Shown: piece by piece, positions 1-12,200 of the stretch
Numbering within the stretch: position 1 is the stretch's first letter
How the letters are laid out: each line of letters begins with the position of its first letter
Source of the DNA: Struthio camelus
Taxonomy: Eukaryota > Chordata > Aves > Struthioniformes > Struthionidae
DNA: 64,000 bases
NCBI RefSeq assembly: GCF_040807025.1
Contig: NC_090956.1
Span: forward strand, 5,196,517-5,260,516
Reading direction: 5' to 3'
The notes under the pieces: generated by a model
Databases searched by the model: none
The model's input: the letters and a program-made list of their open reading frames with translations, nothing else
What the model was told of the DNA's origin: nothing
Translations under genes and position numbers: made by a program

Positions 1-78
1 CAGATGACCCTGCCTGAGCAGGGGGCTTGGACTAGATGATCTCCAGAGGTCCCTTCCAACCTCAACCGTTCTGTGATT
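1..78 (+). mobile_element. CR1 LINE 3' end fragment
   Basis: The segment carries the phrases 'ggacttagatgatctccag'-like (here 'ggactagatgatctccag'), 'aggtcccttccaacctcaac' and 'ttctgtgatt', the highly characteristic 3' terminus of avian CR1 non-LTR retrotransposons. CR1 copies are usually 5'-truncated and end in a short octamer-like repeat; only the 3' part is inside the window, so the element begins upstream. It is the main reason for suggesting a bird genome. There is no coding capacity here. Confidence 0.88.
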
Positions 79-3000
79 TGGGGAGGTTGCCTTAAGCCTG
101 GTTTTCTAAGGCAGTGAGTCTTGCCTGATGATGCTGCCTGTCTGTCTGTCAGAAGCTCTTGCATCTTCTTTCTCAAATAATTTTTGAACCAGTCAGTCCG
201 AGTCAGATGGGATATGATAGAGATGACTGCAGTACTGAGTTTCTTTGGGTGTCAGGATAATAGGCCATTGGGTAGGGAGACTCTAGTTGTGTCCTCTCTG
301 AGAGAGGGACTGAAAAGCACTAGCCCCTATTAGGCAACAGAGAATCCACAGGATAGCCCTTAGTAACTCAGCTTCTTTGGTCCTGGTGATCATGGGGAAA
401 CCAGATCCTGTTTTTCCTTGCTTTGTATTTTCCTCTCATTTTTTTTTTTTCTTCTGTGTCCCCTCTCCTGCCTCGCACCTCTTCCTTGACTCATTTTGTT
501 GCTGGACGAGTAGAAGAGTAAACAACAGGGAAGACAAAATGGATCTTCTGTAGCTTCTGATTTTTGCTGAAAGTCTGGGGCACCACTGACCTTTCCTGAA
601 ATAGATTTATGAGTTTTCCAATTCAGTTATGAAGAAAAAATGTATTTAGCTGCTAGACTACAGGACAGTCTTTGCTTTGCAACTCCTCCACCTGGAGAAA
701 CTGCAGTGACAACAAAACCCATTGTGTGTTATTGGCATAAATCTCTACCAAGCTGCGAGACACATGCGGCTATGCTTAGAGAAGGATGTGCCTTTTGGAG
801 CCTCAGGGGCTATCCTAAGATAGATTTTGGCTTTGCACCATATTAGCTCATGGATGGTGCAGCCCCAGGCAGGCAGAGGCCTCCAGAGGAAGGGGAGAGG
901 GTGGACAGGGGTTTGGTGGTGTTGTCCTCCTCCCTCGTACTGTTTCTATGAGGTGAGGTTCAGTCGTGGCTGAATATGACACCAAAAGCTGGTGTTTCTC
1001 TTCTCTTCCAGGAACGGAGGGCAGGAAGAGAAGTCTTCCTTGCTCTCTGTTTGGAAGATGCCAAGCCACCTCTCAGACACGACCTGCCCCTTCTTTAAAT
1101 AGCATGAGAAAGCTTAGCCAGGCCATCCTGCCTTGGCCCTCGATGCTGGCAGCTCAGATAGTGCTGCAATCTAGGATTAGGGGATGATGATTTGAATAGA
1201 AAGCCAGCTAGGGCATAAACTCAGCTCTGAACTGAACATGTGATGTGAAAGTCAGTCATTCATTCCTGGGTCATTGGCTTTCCTCTGGCATGGATCAGTA
1301 GAATCAGTTTGTTTATTTTTTGTTTTAATCTGTCAGTCTTCTGTAGGACTTTGTTTTAGTTTAAAAAAAAAAAACCAAAACAACAACAACGCCATGCACA
1401 GTCTACTTGCCAGTGGTCAAAAGACCCCAATTCAAAACCAGCAGTGGGACTTGGCACCTGTCTGCCTTCTTTCAAGCAGTCCCAGAGACTATGCTTACCC
1501 TTAAAAATGACTCAAGCAGAGCAAGGATTGAAGTTTATTTTTGCAGAGGATGGAGCAATCCTATAGCAATCCTTTTTTGCAGATAAACTGTATTACCTGT
1601 TTCCCAACAGGGTAGGTCATGAACATTTAGAGACTACTAAATTCAGATTTCAAGGAAACATCAAAACATACAAAGAGGAACTTTGGAAAAATAATCCAGA
1701 GTCTGTCAAGTGACTAGTGATAGGAAAGCATGTCTTCAGTCACATGCTCTTGCAATATATCTGAATCAAGCAAGGTAGGTGCCAACCCAGGCTTGCATAA
1801 CTATGACATTAACTTGTCTATTCATGTCATAAATTGGAGCGGACCATGTTTATTACAAATTAATCTGCAACTCGCTTGTGCCTGAAGTTCAGGGCAAAGG
1901 GCAGGCAAAGGAGAAATGGGTACAGACGTACCCGAGATACGGTCAGACGCTGGCTCTCCAACTATGCCTTGTATCACCACACGGCTTGATATCCATGTAT
2001 CAGTCAATACATCAATCATAGCAATATCCGTGGAGATAAAGGCACATGGTGTTCCTAATACTTGTATAACACCCAGTGCATTCGGTAAACTTCCTTTTGA
2101 GGACGTCAGCTCGGTCACTAGGAAGGGAATTACTCGTTTTAAAGTTATGAATGAAGCCCTAAAGATGTTGTAGTGTACCTCCATGTAAATCACGTATCCT
2201 CCTGCCCTGACGTTATGACCACTAACATCAGACACCATCAAAATGGCCAAGCTTTCTCTGCCACCGCAATCTTCTCTTACCACATGTCCCTGTCTCTTGG
2301 GGGCTACTACACTGCTGCACCATCCTTAGGGAGGAACCGTTACAAAGCTCTTGGTTTTCCCCTGATTGTGCCCTTTGCCAGGTGCTGCAGAAAGATTTTT
2401 TTTTCCCCATGAATCCTGAGCTGTTATTTTGGAAATGATAGTGCCATGGCCAAGGCCTGCTCTCAGTTGCAGAATAGCATTTTTCTTATAAAACGTCCAG
2501 CCACAAGCCAACAAGCAAGGTAGACCTCCAGACTCTTTGTAGCCTATTGCATAACTTGCCCCAGTCACCCCATTTGTTAGAAACTCTTTCTGATCACCAC
2601 AGATGCAAGCAGACAGCCCTTTCTCTTCACAACACATGCAGAAACAAAGATATTCTAAACTAAATCTTAAGTTCTGCCACAGCTAATTCAGCTGCCAGAA
2701 AAGATCTTGTCATACAATACACCAATAACCTTTTCGCTTTTCTTTCCCTTACCCTTTTGTAAACCAACTCTGACACTTGCTTTGGGATTTACCTTTTCAC
2801 TGTAACTTGGTTTTATTTGTTTTTGGTGTAGGAGCCCAGGAGCATTACTCAATGAAAAGTCAGTTATTGCTGACTATAACAACAGAGAAACTAACTGGAA
2901 TTCCTGACAATTTATACATCAAATTATTTGAAGGTCCTTAAACATTACTGCCAGACGTTTATCTACAACAGGAAATATATTCTTTAGATTAACATACTTT

Positions 3001-3170
3001 GCTACCTTTGCCTTTCACGCCTCCTCCTTCCTGACAGAAGGACAGCCCCTAAATCATATGACTGGGCACAACAGATTACACATTGTGAAACACCCCTATT
3101 TCCCTCAGTCCTCAGACAGAGGGAGAGCCACAGCGTGCCAGAGCCCAGAGTGGGCAAGGGAAGAGCTGAG
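79..3170. other. 5' flanking region of the + strand CYP3A gene
   Basis: This stretch precedes the CYP3A start codon. It holds a T-run (about 439-450), an A-rich tract followed by CAA repeats (about 1368-1391) and the unexplained minus-strand open frame at 1822-2637. Upstream of the ATG at 3171 I see no consensus TATA box at a convincing distance; 'taaatcatatg' near 3050 is the only weak AT-rich candidate. A GATTAAC (HNF1-type half-site) at 2987-2993 is noted but unproven. No ER6 or DR-type PXR/CXR element is obvious within the last 250 bases. Confidence 0.4.
1822..2637 (-). other. Unrecognised mostly open minus-strand frame, one internal stop
   Basis: One minus-strand frame is open from 2637 to 2329, has a single stop, then continues open from about 2325 to 1825 in the same frame: about 270 codons with one interruption. 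The translated parts would be 103 and 153 residues from their methionines. The second part has alternating hydrophobic stretches but no domain I recognise. The plus strand also has open frames here (1916-2173 and 2173-2412), so composition alone might explain the openness. It may be a decayed mobile element or an old pseudogene; I cannot assign it. Confidence 0.2.
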
Positions 3171-3241
3171 ATGAACCTCCTTCCGTCCTTCTCGGTTGAG
3201 ACCTGGGCTCTCTTGCTCATTTTCTTAGCTCTCCTGACATT
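3171..3241 (+). CDS. CYP3A: CYP3A exon 1: start codon and membrane anchor
   Basis: It encodes [20 protein letters not shown] followed by LLT and the first two bases of a leucine codon. The 71-nt length and the ETW motif followed by an all-hydrophobic segment are typical of CYP3A exon 1. The donor is GTGAGT at 3242. The start is fixed by homology and because it begins the anchor exactly as in the family. Intron 1 is 2896 nt. Confidence 0.92.
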
Positions 3242-6200
3242 GTGAGTAAAACGTCCTTTACTGGTTCTTTGCTCATGCCGTTTTCCTGTTCTTTTCATTG
3301 TTCATTTTAATGTAGCTAGTCTGCTGAAGCGCAAACAGGTAGGTGTGATTTCCAAGGCACTGGCAGAAGATCCATATGGACACGTGGTCTAAAGATCCAT
3401 ATGGACATGAGCTCTTCCTCCAAGACACAGAGATCTGCACTATTCCTGCGCACTGTTAGAAGCTTGCTTCTAAGCATCAAGGTAATACTGAATATCTGGC
3501 ATTCTCCATTATTCAATTAACAGCAGGATGCAAGCTTCAGTAAGGAACAGGGTCCATTATGCAATTTTGGACAGAAACAGAGAGTCAAAGAAGTCTACTG
3601 GCTAGAAGTTGCCCTGTGCAGGAGGGTAGGCCGTAAATGATAATACTATATGACCTGCAAAGGTAGAGAGCAGCAGAAAGGCAGCAGAGAAAGAGAGCAT
3701 TCAGAAGATCAGTTCTTACTCTTCCTGACTCCTTTAGTAGTGCCCAGCTAAGGCTGCTCCATGCACCAAAACCTGGTCCAGGTTGCTTTGCAGGAGTTAG
3801 ACCTTCAGCATACCTACAGGAATATCACACCAGGGCTTTTCCGCCTAGCCCACCCTTGCTGATCAAAGAAAGGGAGCCCAAAGCAAGGCCAGCGCTCTCC
3901 TCCTAGGTTTTCAGACAAATGCTGTCAAGCAGAAACATACCTTGCTGCTGCAGAGGCTGCCATGCCCATGAAGAGTGCTTTTCTCAGCTTAGCAGATGCC
4001 ATTCAGAGCGTAGCAGGGCCAGCCAAAACCCCTTCTGCTGGGACACAGCATCACCCCTAGCACCCTGCCAACAAGGCTGGGCTGGCAGAAACTTTGCAGG
4101 GCTAACAAGCCTTTAGGCAGGAACAGCATGTTTCTAGCCATAAACCTTAATGATTAATGCAATGCACATGAGCACAATCCATTTATCTGTGCTGGCAATG
4201 CTCCAGCCTCTACACTTCAGTAAGGTTTCTGCCTTCTGAAACTTTCAGCCCTGTTTTTGAACCCCTTCCTGTGATTTGGCTTAGGTAGTTTTGTGCCACT
4301 CAAAGACTTGTTTGGGGCAGGCTCTTTCCAAAACCTTCTGTTTATTTGACCCAAACCTTCCTGTCTCAGTAACTCTGTGGTCATGCCCGATTTGCCGGTT
4401 ACCACATCCCTGCCTCCTGCAACCAGTTGCAGTTGCCTGCAAGGGACAAACCCCAGGAGCTAAAACAGAAAATTCACCGCTGATTTGTACTAGGAGGCTG
4501 TTCCAACATTTTTGCTTCTGTCTGGGGCAACGCTGTTCTAGTTCACAAACAAACAATTATCAGGCATTTCTGGCTCAAATCCAACTTGAGAAGATGTAAT
4601 GACTATTCTCTGGCTTTACGCTGAATGGCCCTTCCCAGATTGCAGAAAAGTGTGTCACGTTTTAGTTGTAAGAGTGTTAGGCTGTACTGTCCTGGCTATA
4701 TTTCAAATGAATTCAGCCTACTCTCTGTTCGTACACTGTTTCTGGGCTTTGTAACCAGCCAAACCTGGCTTTTCCTGGACCTTCTGCAGCTCCAGCTGCC
4801 TGTAAACATTACAAATGAGCATCCATAAACATTTCAAGTGGAGCAGTGAATTAAACCTTGAAGGAAAAGGTTAAAACTGAGGCAGGGGAAGTTTCAGGCC
4901 ACATCAGAGCTGGGAAGAGTGCAGGCGTTCCCTTACTTCCCAGCCTGCTCCGTGGTCAGCGGCCGCATTCAGCATCAGAGGGGGCAGCGGTTACGCGGGG
5001 AAGGAGTTGCTCTGCAGAGACACAAGCTCTTGGAGCAAACGCAGAAAAACTGGTAAGGGCTCTGTGAACCGATTCCTCACCTGCAAACACCATGTAATGG
5101 TACCTCCTCTGTTCCCTAGTTTTTGCTTGCTCTGTTTGGTCTGTCAGAGGATGTTCAGTTCTGTGCTCAGGTCAAACCTGGGCCAGCTGGATTGGTTTCA
5201 TTCAGGGCTTCCCCCAGGTTTAGAAAAGTAAACGTTACTAATTGCAAGGGAAACACCTCTACATCTCAGCCAGCCTCTTGCCTTGCAGAAAAGATTCACC
5301 AAGACAAGGGCGGACTGAGCAACTGCTTTGCACGGCCCACAAGATCTCCGTTAACATCCCTTTGTCAGACCGTAGCAGTTTTACATCCCCTCTGCAAAGA
5401 TCCACTCACTTGGGAAGCTGCAGCTACTAACAAAAAAACAAATATTTTGAGGAGCTCTTTCAACACAGCCAAAGATGAGCTTCAAAGGGCTGCAGCCTAG
5501 ACCCTCGTTGCGAAGCAGAAGGCCCCGAGGTAGAAGTAATAACTTTATAGCTGCCAAAAAGGGTGTTTCAGAGGAAAGAAATCTGCAAAGCTGTCAATAA
5601 AATCTAAAGAGAAAATCACCAAGACAAGACTTCCTGACGCACCACTGTGCTAACGCTGGGCTAAGGGGAGGGAGAACGATAAATGAAATTAAAGTGCAGC
5701 TTGACAAAAGCCCTGTTTGGGATATTACTTCTGGCACTGCTTTGATTTCTCTACAATAATAATATGTAAGCTTGATGTTCATTCTTCCATCCCCTCCTTT
5801 ACTGCCTCTCCTCCGGTTGGCAATGAGCTCCTCTTCTGCATTTTGCTAAAGGCTTTAAGGTCCTCTTTCCGCTGGAGCACCTATTCCTTTAAGAAGCGAT
5901 TGCTTTTTCCTCAAAGCCATCTCTCTGAAGATCTGTGTAGCAGCAGTGAGGCTTGCCGTGTTTATTAAGTAGTTCTACCGGGTAATATTCTTTTGGGCCA
6001 CTTTTTTTCCAGCTCCCAGACCAACCTCCTCTGCTCTGAGCCAAAGTGGCATTGCTGCAGTCCTGAGTACGTTTTGGGGAGCTCACAGTCCCAGCCCCAC
6101 GGCGATGTAGCACTCAGTTGCATCTCTTGTCTTACAGATACGGGATCTGGCCATTTGGTTTGTTCAAGAAGTTAGGTATTCCCGGGCCAAGGCCTCTACC

Positions 6201-9200
6201 TTTCTTTGGGACGTGCCTGGAATATCGCAAAGTAAGTGATCGAAGCCTCCAGGAACAGCTGCCTTTGCTCGTACAGCTGCAGCTAAATGGATACATGGCA
6301 ATGATAAGTTATCTACAAACGGCAAGCTCTGCTCTAATGCTCGGGTTGTGCACAGGCTGGTGCGGGATGACGGCTCAGCAGTGCAGCCCCCTTCCCTGCC
6401 TTTGTGGCTGCTGCAATGGTCAAGCCAGCCCCGGTTCAGCAGCCCCCAAGTGAACGCTTGCCGTTACTGGGGTCCTAGCAAACAGGTCTCTGCAGCCTCC
6501 TTCTACAGAGGTATGATACACAGTTATGCTGTCCTCTGCAACGTTTTAGGAGAGGAGCAGAGTTTAGGGGTCAGCTCCAGCTGCCTGTCAGCTCTAGACA
6601 CCAGTTTAAAGGTATTGCTCCCAACCCACATCTCCAGCATCAGCCTCTTCACTGCTTGATTTCATTTTTAAATTGCTTTCCACAGGGTTTCGTGGAGTTT
6701 GACAATGCATGCTTTGAGAAATACGGGAAAGTCTGGGGGTGAGTATTTGTATGAACCGGTGATCTCTTCTTAAGGTAAAACCAGAATCCATTCAAAGAGG
6801 AGGAAAAAAATGCATTAGGAAAGATCCCCTTTCTGTATCTGCAGGCCTATTGGCGGACCCTGGCGGTCCCGTGGCGGTGAGTACAGCAAGGGCAAGGTGC
6901 AGCGGTCTGCCTACATTAAGGCCTGATTGCAGGGCTGTGCCACCGCCGTGCTATATAGAAGTTAATTTGCCCTATACTATGAAAACTGTTTTAAAACATA
7001 CGCAAGAGGCCCTCACCCCCTTCTCACAAAATTGGTAGCAAAGAACTATCTACTTAAGGGAGAGTTTGGAACCGGAAAGTCAAGTTCTTCGGGTTTACAG
7101 GCAGCAGAAAGAATGTGCGTGAACTCCCAATACTGAGAGGAGAAACAGATCCAAGGTCCACTGCCTTCCTTGTGTCCCTGATCCTCACCTACGACAGTGC
7201 AAAGTGTAACAGCTACCACCTCTATACCCTGGGCATTTCTTATGGCTGCTATTACTACTGCTATAACTTGGAATACAAACTTACGTGTCTTCTGTAATGC
7301 ATCCATTGATTTCCATAGCAAATTTTTTTTTTAAAGTTACAAGTCTGGAAAACAGATCTTTACATGAAAGGGGAAAATGCGTAGATCCACTTAGTCTACA
7401 TCTGTTCAAGGAGAGCGTTCAGAACTGGCAGTTGAAAAGAGACAAAAACAAAACTCAAGTTTTTATCTCCAAGGATGTTCCAGTGTTGTCAGCCCAAGTC
7501 TCCAGACACCCAATTCAAGAGAGTGGAAGGGGTCGAACAAGTTTCCTTCTAATACTGTAATGTGTTTAAGTGTCTGGAAAAACACAGAGAGTCAAGGGAG
7601 AAAGTGAAGACACTTGCTTCATTTAGTATCTGCCCCTTCGAGGGACTGAGCCCTGCTCATTTCCCAGTGAATGTGGGAGGTGTTTCACTCTCTTCATCAT
7701 TTACAAAACCAGATGGGTAGCCTGGGAGCCCTTTTCCAGCTCTAATTTCTATATTTCTTCATTCAGGCATTTGCTGACTGGCAAGGCTAGTGACGGAGAA
7801 GCATTTCTTTACCACATGTTGCTTCCCGAACGTCAGCAAAGCCCTGCATGTCAGCTCTCCGCGTCTGCTTAGCTGTCTCCTTCCCTCTCCCCACCAGGTT
7901 TTACGACGGCAGGCAACCTGTGCTGGCTGTCATGGATCCCCAAATTATTAAAACTGTGCTGGTCAAAGAGTGCTACAACATCTTCACCAACCGGAGGGTA
8001 AGAGCAGCAGCTTTGCAATGTATCAGTCTCGAAGACATAAAAGTACAGCCGGAAACAAGCGCACCAAGCATGTTGCAGCGTTTCCCTCAGGAGATGGAGT
8101 GACTGCACTATTGGGATTACCGTAAATGGCCACTATATGTCACTATTCCCCTGCTGTACAAGAGCTGGGGGCACCCCAGATACCCTGGCTGGCGGAGGAA
8201 GCTGTTTGCCTGCACTTTGGGCAAATTCTGCTCTCACACTAGTAAATGAGGGAGGAATTTGTCCATCCGGGGGAGCGTGCCTGAGTCTATAGAAGTCCAA
8301 GCTGGAGCGTGTGCTGTCCCGCAACTCCCAGCTCCGTGCGAGGGCTCTGGGTTCGTGCGCTTAGACGTGCGCGTGTCCCCAGCTGCTCCGATGCATTTGG
8401 TTCCTTATTCTGAATAGGGAAACGGTATCTCCAAGCTGCTTTACTGCCAGAAAGTGATTATGTAGAATATATGCCTTAAAAGAGACTGTTTGTAAGGCCT
8501 TAGCCTGCTGCCAGTAATAACGCCGCAGAGCCACGGGGCAGGGAGTTGCATGCTGCATTCGCATCCGCTATCTTTTGCAGGCTTGTGACCTTGCCTTTTT
8601 CCCTCCAGCACGCAGATCTAGCAGGGCCGCTGAGCAACGCTATCTCGCTAGCTGAAGATGAACACTGGAAAAGGCTTCGTACTGTGCTCTCTCCAACCTT
8701 CACCAGTGGGAAACTAAAGGAGGTAATACACAGTGGATCAGGTGCAAACTAAATTGGAAAGTCAGTAGACAGAGTGTTTTCAGGTTCAGGTAGTCATAGG
8801 GGTCTAATTTCTTTAGTCAGAGGCTGGTGACTAAGCAGGCCTGTTTAATTTATGCCTCCTAATGTAAACAGCTTAAAAAAAGCTTAAGTTAAAGACTCGA
8901 CAGAAAGATCTTATTTGTAAATATTTATGAAACTGCTACAGTCCTTTGTAAGCCTGTCTTAAAGGAGTAAAATGCACCATATTGAAGTGACTGGCTCTGG
9001 TTTGTTTTGCAGATGTTTCCCATAATAAAGCACTATGCGGAAGCTTTGGTGAAAAATGTTCAGAAGGAAGTGGAAAAGGACAAGTCTATAGCTGTGAAGG
9101 AGTAAGTAAATGCTAGGGGCAGCAGGATACGTAGCAAACCTTGTTAGCAAGTGCTGTGGTTCATTCGTTCCCGGCAACATAGATCACTCTCTTGGTAGAC

Positions 9201-12200
9201 CAGACTTCTGAAATGAATAACAGGGCTAACTGAAAGACTGGCTGGAAATCTCAAAGGGAAAATTTAAGCTGGGATGTTAGTGAAACCTCCTGGAGGCAGA
9301 GACCCATGGAAGAGCCTTCTAAAGGGAATTAGATGGAGAAAAAGGTGCTTGAGCACAGCTTTGTGAATCCCTGCAGGAAAATCCCGTTTTCCTGTGCATA
9401 CTCAGGATCTCTGTACTCTTCCTTCATGCTCAGCAGTATGCTGGGCTGCCTTGGTGCACATGAGACTCCCAACCTGCATGCAACCCTGTAGGACGCTTTT
9501 CCATCCCTTGCCACACCACCTGTGCTTGGCAGAGGGAGGAAGGCTGTAGTGTGGCCCAGGTTCTCTGTTGCCCTCATCTGCACCCTCTGTTTGGAGCAAA
9601 ACCTGCATGTTTCACCTGAACTTCAATAATTCAGGTATGGAAAGGGCAGCTGTACACTAGCACTTACACATCAGCAAAACTCTGTGTTACCAAAAACCCC
9701 ATAGCCTAAAGGACCATTCATACTGCCACATGGCCATGCTGGGTCAAACAAAACTGCTTCCATGGTGCGTTCTTCAAAGCAGCGTGTGTTACTGCACATG
9801 CCCCTGAGGAGAAGCTAACGTGCTCGAGAGCCACATGCTATCCTTGTAGTAACCTGTTCATGTAGCCACCTGCTGTTTAATGTCCCCAGAAAGGCTGTCT
9901 GCTTGCAAGCTGTGTGAGTTTGAAACCACAGCTTTAAAAAAAAAAAGTCTTTCATTACAAATGCTTCCCAGTTGCCACATATCCAACATCCTTTTCAATA
10001 TTGGGAAAGAAGGCCTCATGAGAATTCCTTTTTTTAGTGGGACATAGGCATTATTCATGTATTCCAAATATTTAACCACAGCCTATCTTTTCTACCTTTC
10101 CTCAGCATCTTTGGAAGCTACAGCATGGATGTTGTCACTAGCACTTCGTTTGGTGTGAACATTGATTCCATGAACAACCCCAAAGATCCATTTGTCAGAG
10201 AGATGAAGAAGCTCGTCAAGTTTGACTTTTTTGACCCGCTCTTCATTCTGATATGTAAATGACTTTTTTTATTGAAAACTTCATTTTCATGTTGCAGAGT
10301 ACCATAAAGGTGTGCCTTTAGCAAGGGTATCAGACGCTACTGCATCCTATACATTAGCCAATCAACTACTATTAGGTAACTTTACTATCTAGGATGAAAG
10401 TCCTGCCAGTCTTGGCTTCTCATTTCCCCACTGCTAGTCTCATGCTAAAACTCTGCAAAGGAGGTAAGATTGGAAGTCGGCTACTTACTATTTTTATCTA
10501 TAATCAAATGATGCTGGTGAAGCTTAGTGGGCTGATCTAAATCATTTGGTTGATGTAATCCTGACCCAGTAACATTATCTAGTGTTACTGCTAGACGCAA
10601 GGTAACACACCTGGGAAAGAAGAGCTCAGTTGACATCCCCTGAAGGGGAAATCCTGTCCTTGAAATGGTGAAACATGAGCTGTAAATATAGTGCTTCAGG
10701 TTAAAGAGTTCCTGTAAGCTACTTTTTTTTTCCCTTTTTTTTTTTTTTAAAGCGGGACTGTTAAGCAGTATTAGAGAAGAGATCTTGCAACCTTAAATCA
10801 AGATTATATACCTTGCTAAAATACAGGGAAAATTGTAATCTGTGTGTAGAGGAGGTTCTAGTGCTGTAAATTTTATGAATCTATAAGCAAGCTCAGGATC
10901 CAGCTTCTGTGTTGAAGGAAATGCCCTGACGAGGGCTTGAAACTATTTGTATGAGCATAACAGAGCAGTGAACGGCCCAGCTTGAAAGGATTTCAGAACT
11001 TAAAGTATTTCTGTTTTGATTCACACTCTTGTGGTAGTGCTGTATAAAGCACAGGAGAAGTGACCTGTCCTTAGAAAACAGTGCCTTAGTATAAGCAGAT
11101 GGCATATACTTTAGTAGTCTTTTAAATAAAAATGATACCCAATTCAGACATGCCCAGTTCACAGGAACTTGGAAGAGGGTTGTGTCAAGACAAACTAACC
11201 CGAAGAGAGAAAAGAGCACACCCCAGGCAGAAAAAGGAATCAAGAAGGAAAATAATTTAAGGAAAATAATTTCTTGGGAATGTTATTGCTTCCTTGCTCG
11301 CAGCCACAGCTATTTTATGAGATAAACTTTGTTTACAGTATGTGACTTCATTCTCGATTTATTTTTCAGTTGTTTGCCCATTCCTTATTCCTCTTTTTGC
11401 TAAGATGAATATAAGCTTCTTCCCCAAAGATGCTGTAGATTTCTTCATAAGGTCAATCTCCAAAATTAAGAAGAATCGTGAAAAGGAAACCCACCAGGTA
11501 AGCTAGCATGAACCTGCTTGTGGCAGAAAATACTTTCTTTCCAATAAGCCAAAGTGAAAACCAGTTAAGGTGACAATATCAAAGGTGAATCCAACATCCA
11601 ATGACTCAACAAGAACCCAAAGCTGCTTAATTGTAAGCACCTGATTTTAATGTTGTAAGAATAAACTCTCACTTGACCAGTCACACAGAGGAGCACAATA
11701 GACTTTGTATATCCGTGATCTGATGCTAAATCCTGGTAAACGCTCCACAGAACTGGATTAAGCTTAGGTTTGCAAAACTTGTAATAAATCAACAGACTAA
11801 GACACTGATCTTCCCTGGAGAAGATTAGGCAGAGGAAAAGAGAGAAAAAAAAAGAGTAAGCGGTACAATAGTACAGGAACAAGAATACTGCCTTTTTCAG
11901 GATTGTGCCTTCCCCTTTCTCCTTTTTCAAAAAGTGAAGGTGCTTCCTGGCAAAATTCTCCCTCTTAATTTGGATTTCTTTTTGTGAAATTCATTTATGA
12001 GATAGTGCTCTGCCAGCCAATGTCTTCGTAAAAAACGCAGATAAGTTTTCAACATAAAGGGCAAGTGTTGGCTTTTACAACAAGGAAGTCACAATGCATT
12101 TTGGGGACCGTCTCAGTTTAAAATATAAAGTTTAGGCTATTAAATCTATTTATTCAAGCCATCCTTGACTACTCACTTGTCACAAAAGAAACTCTCCTGT

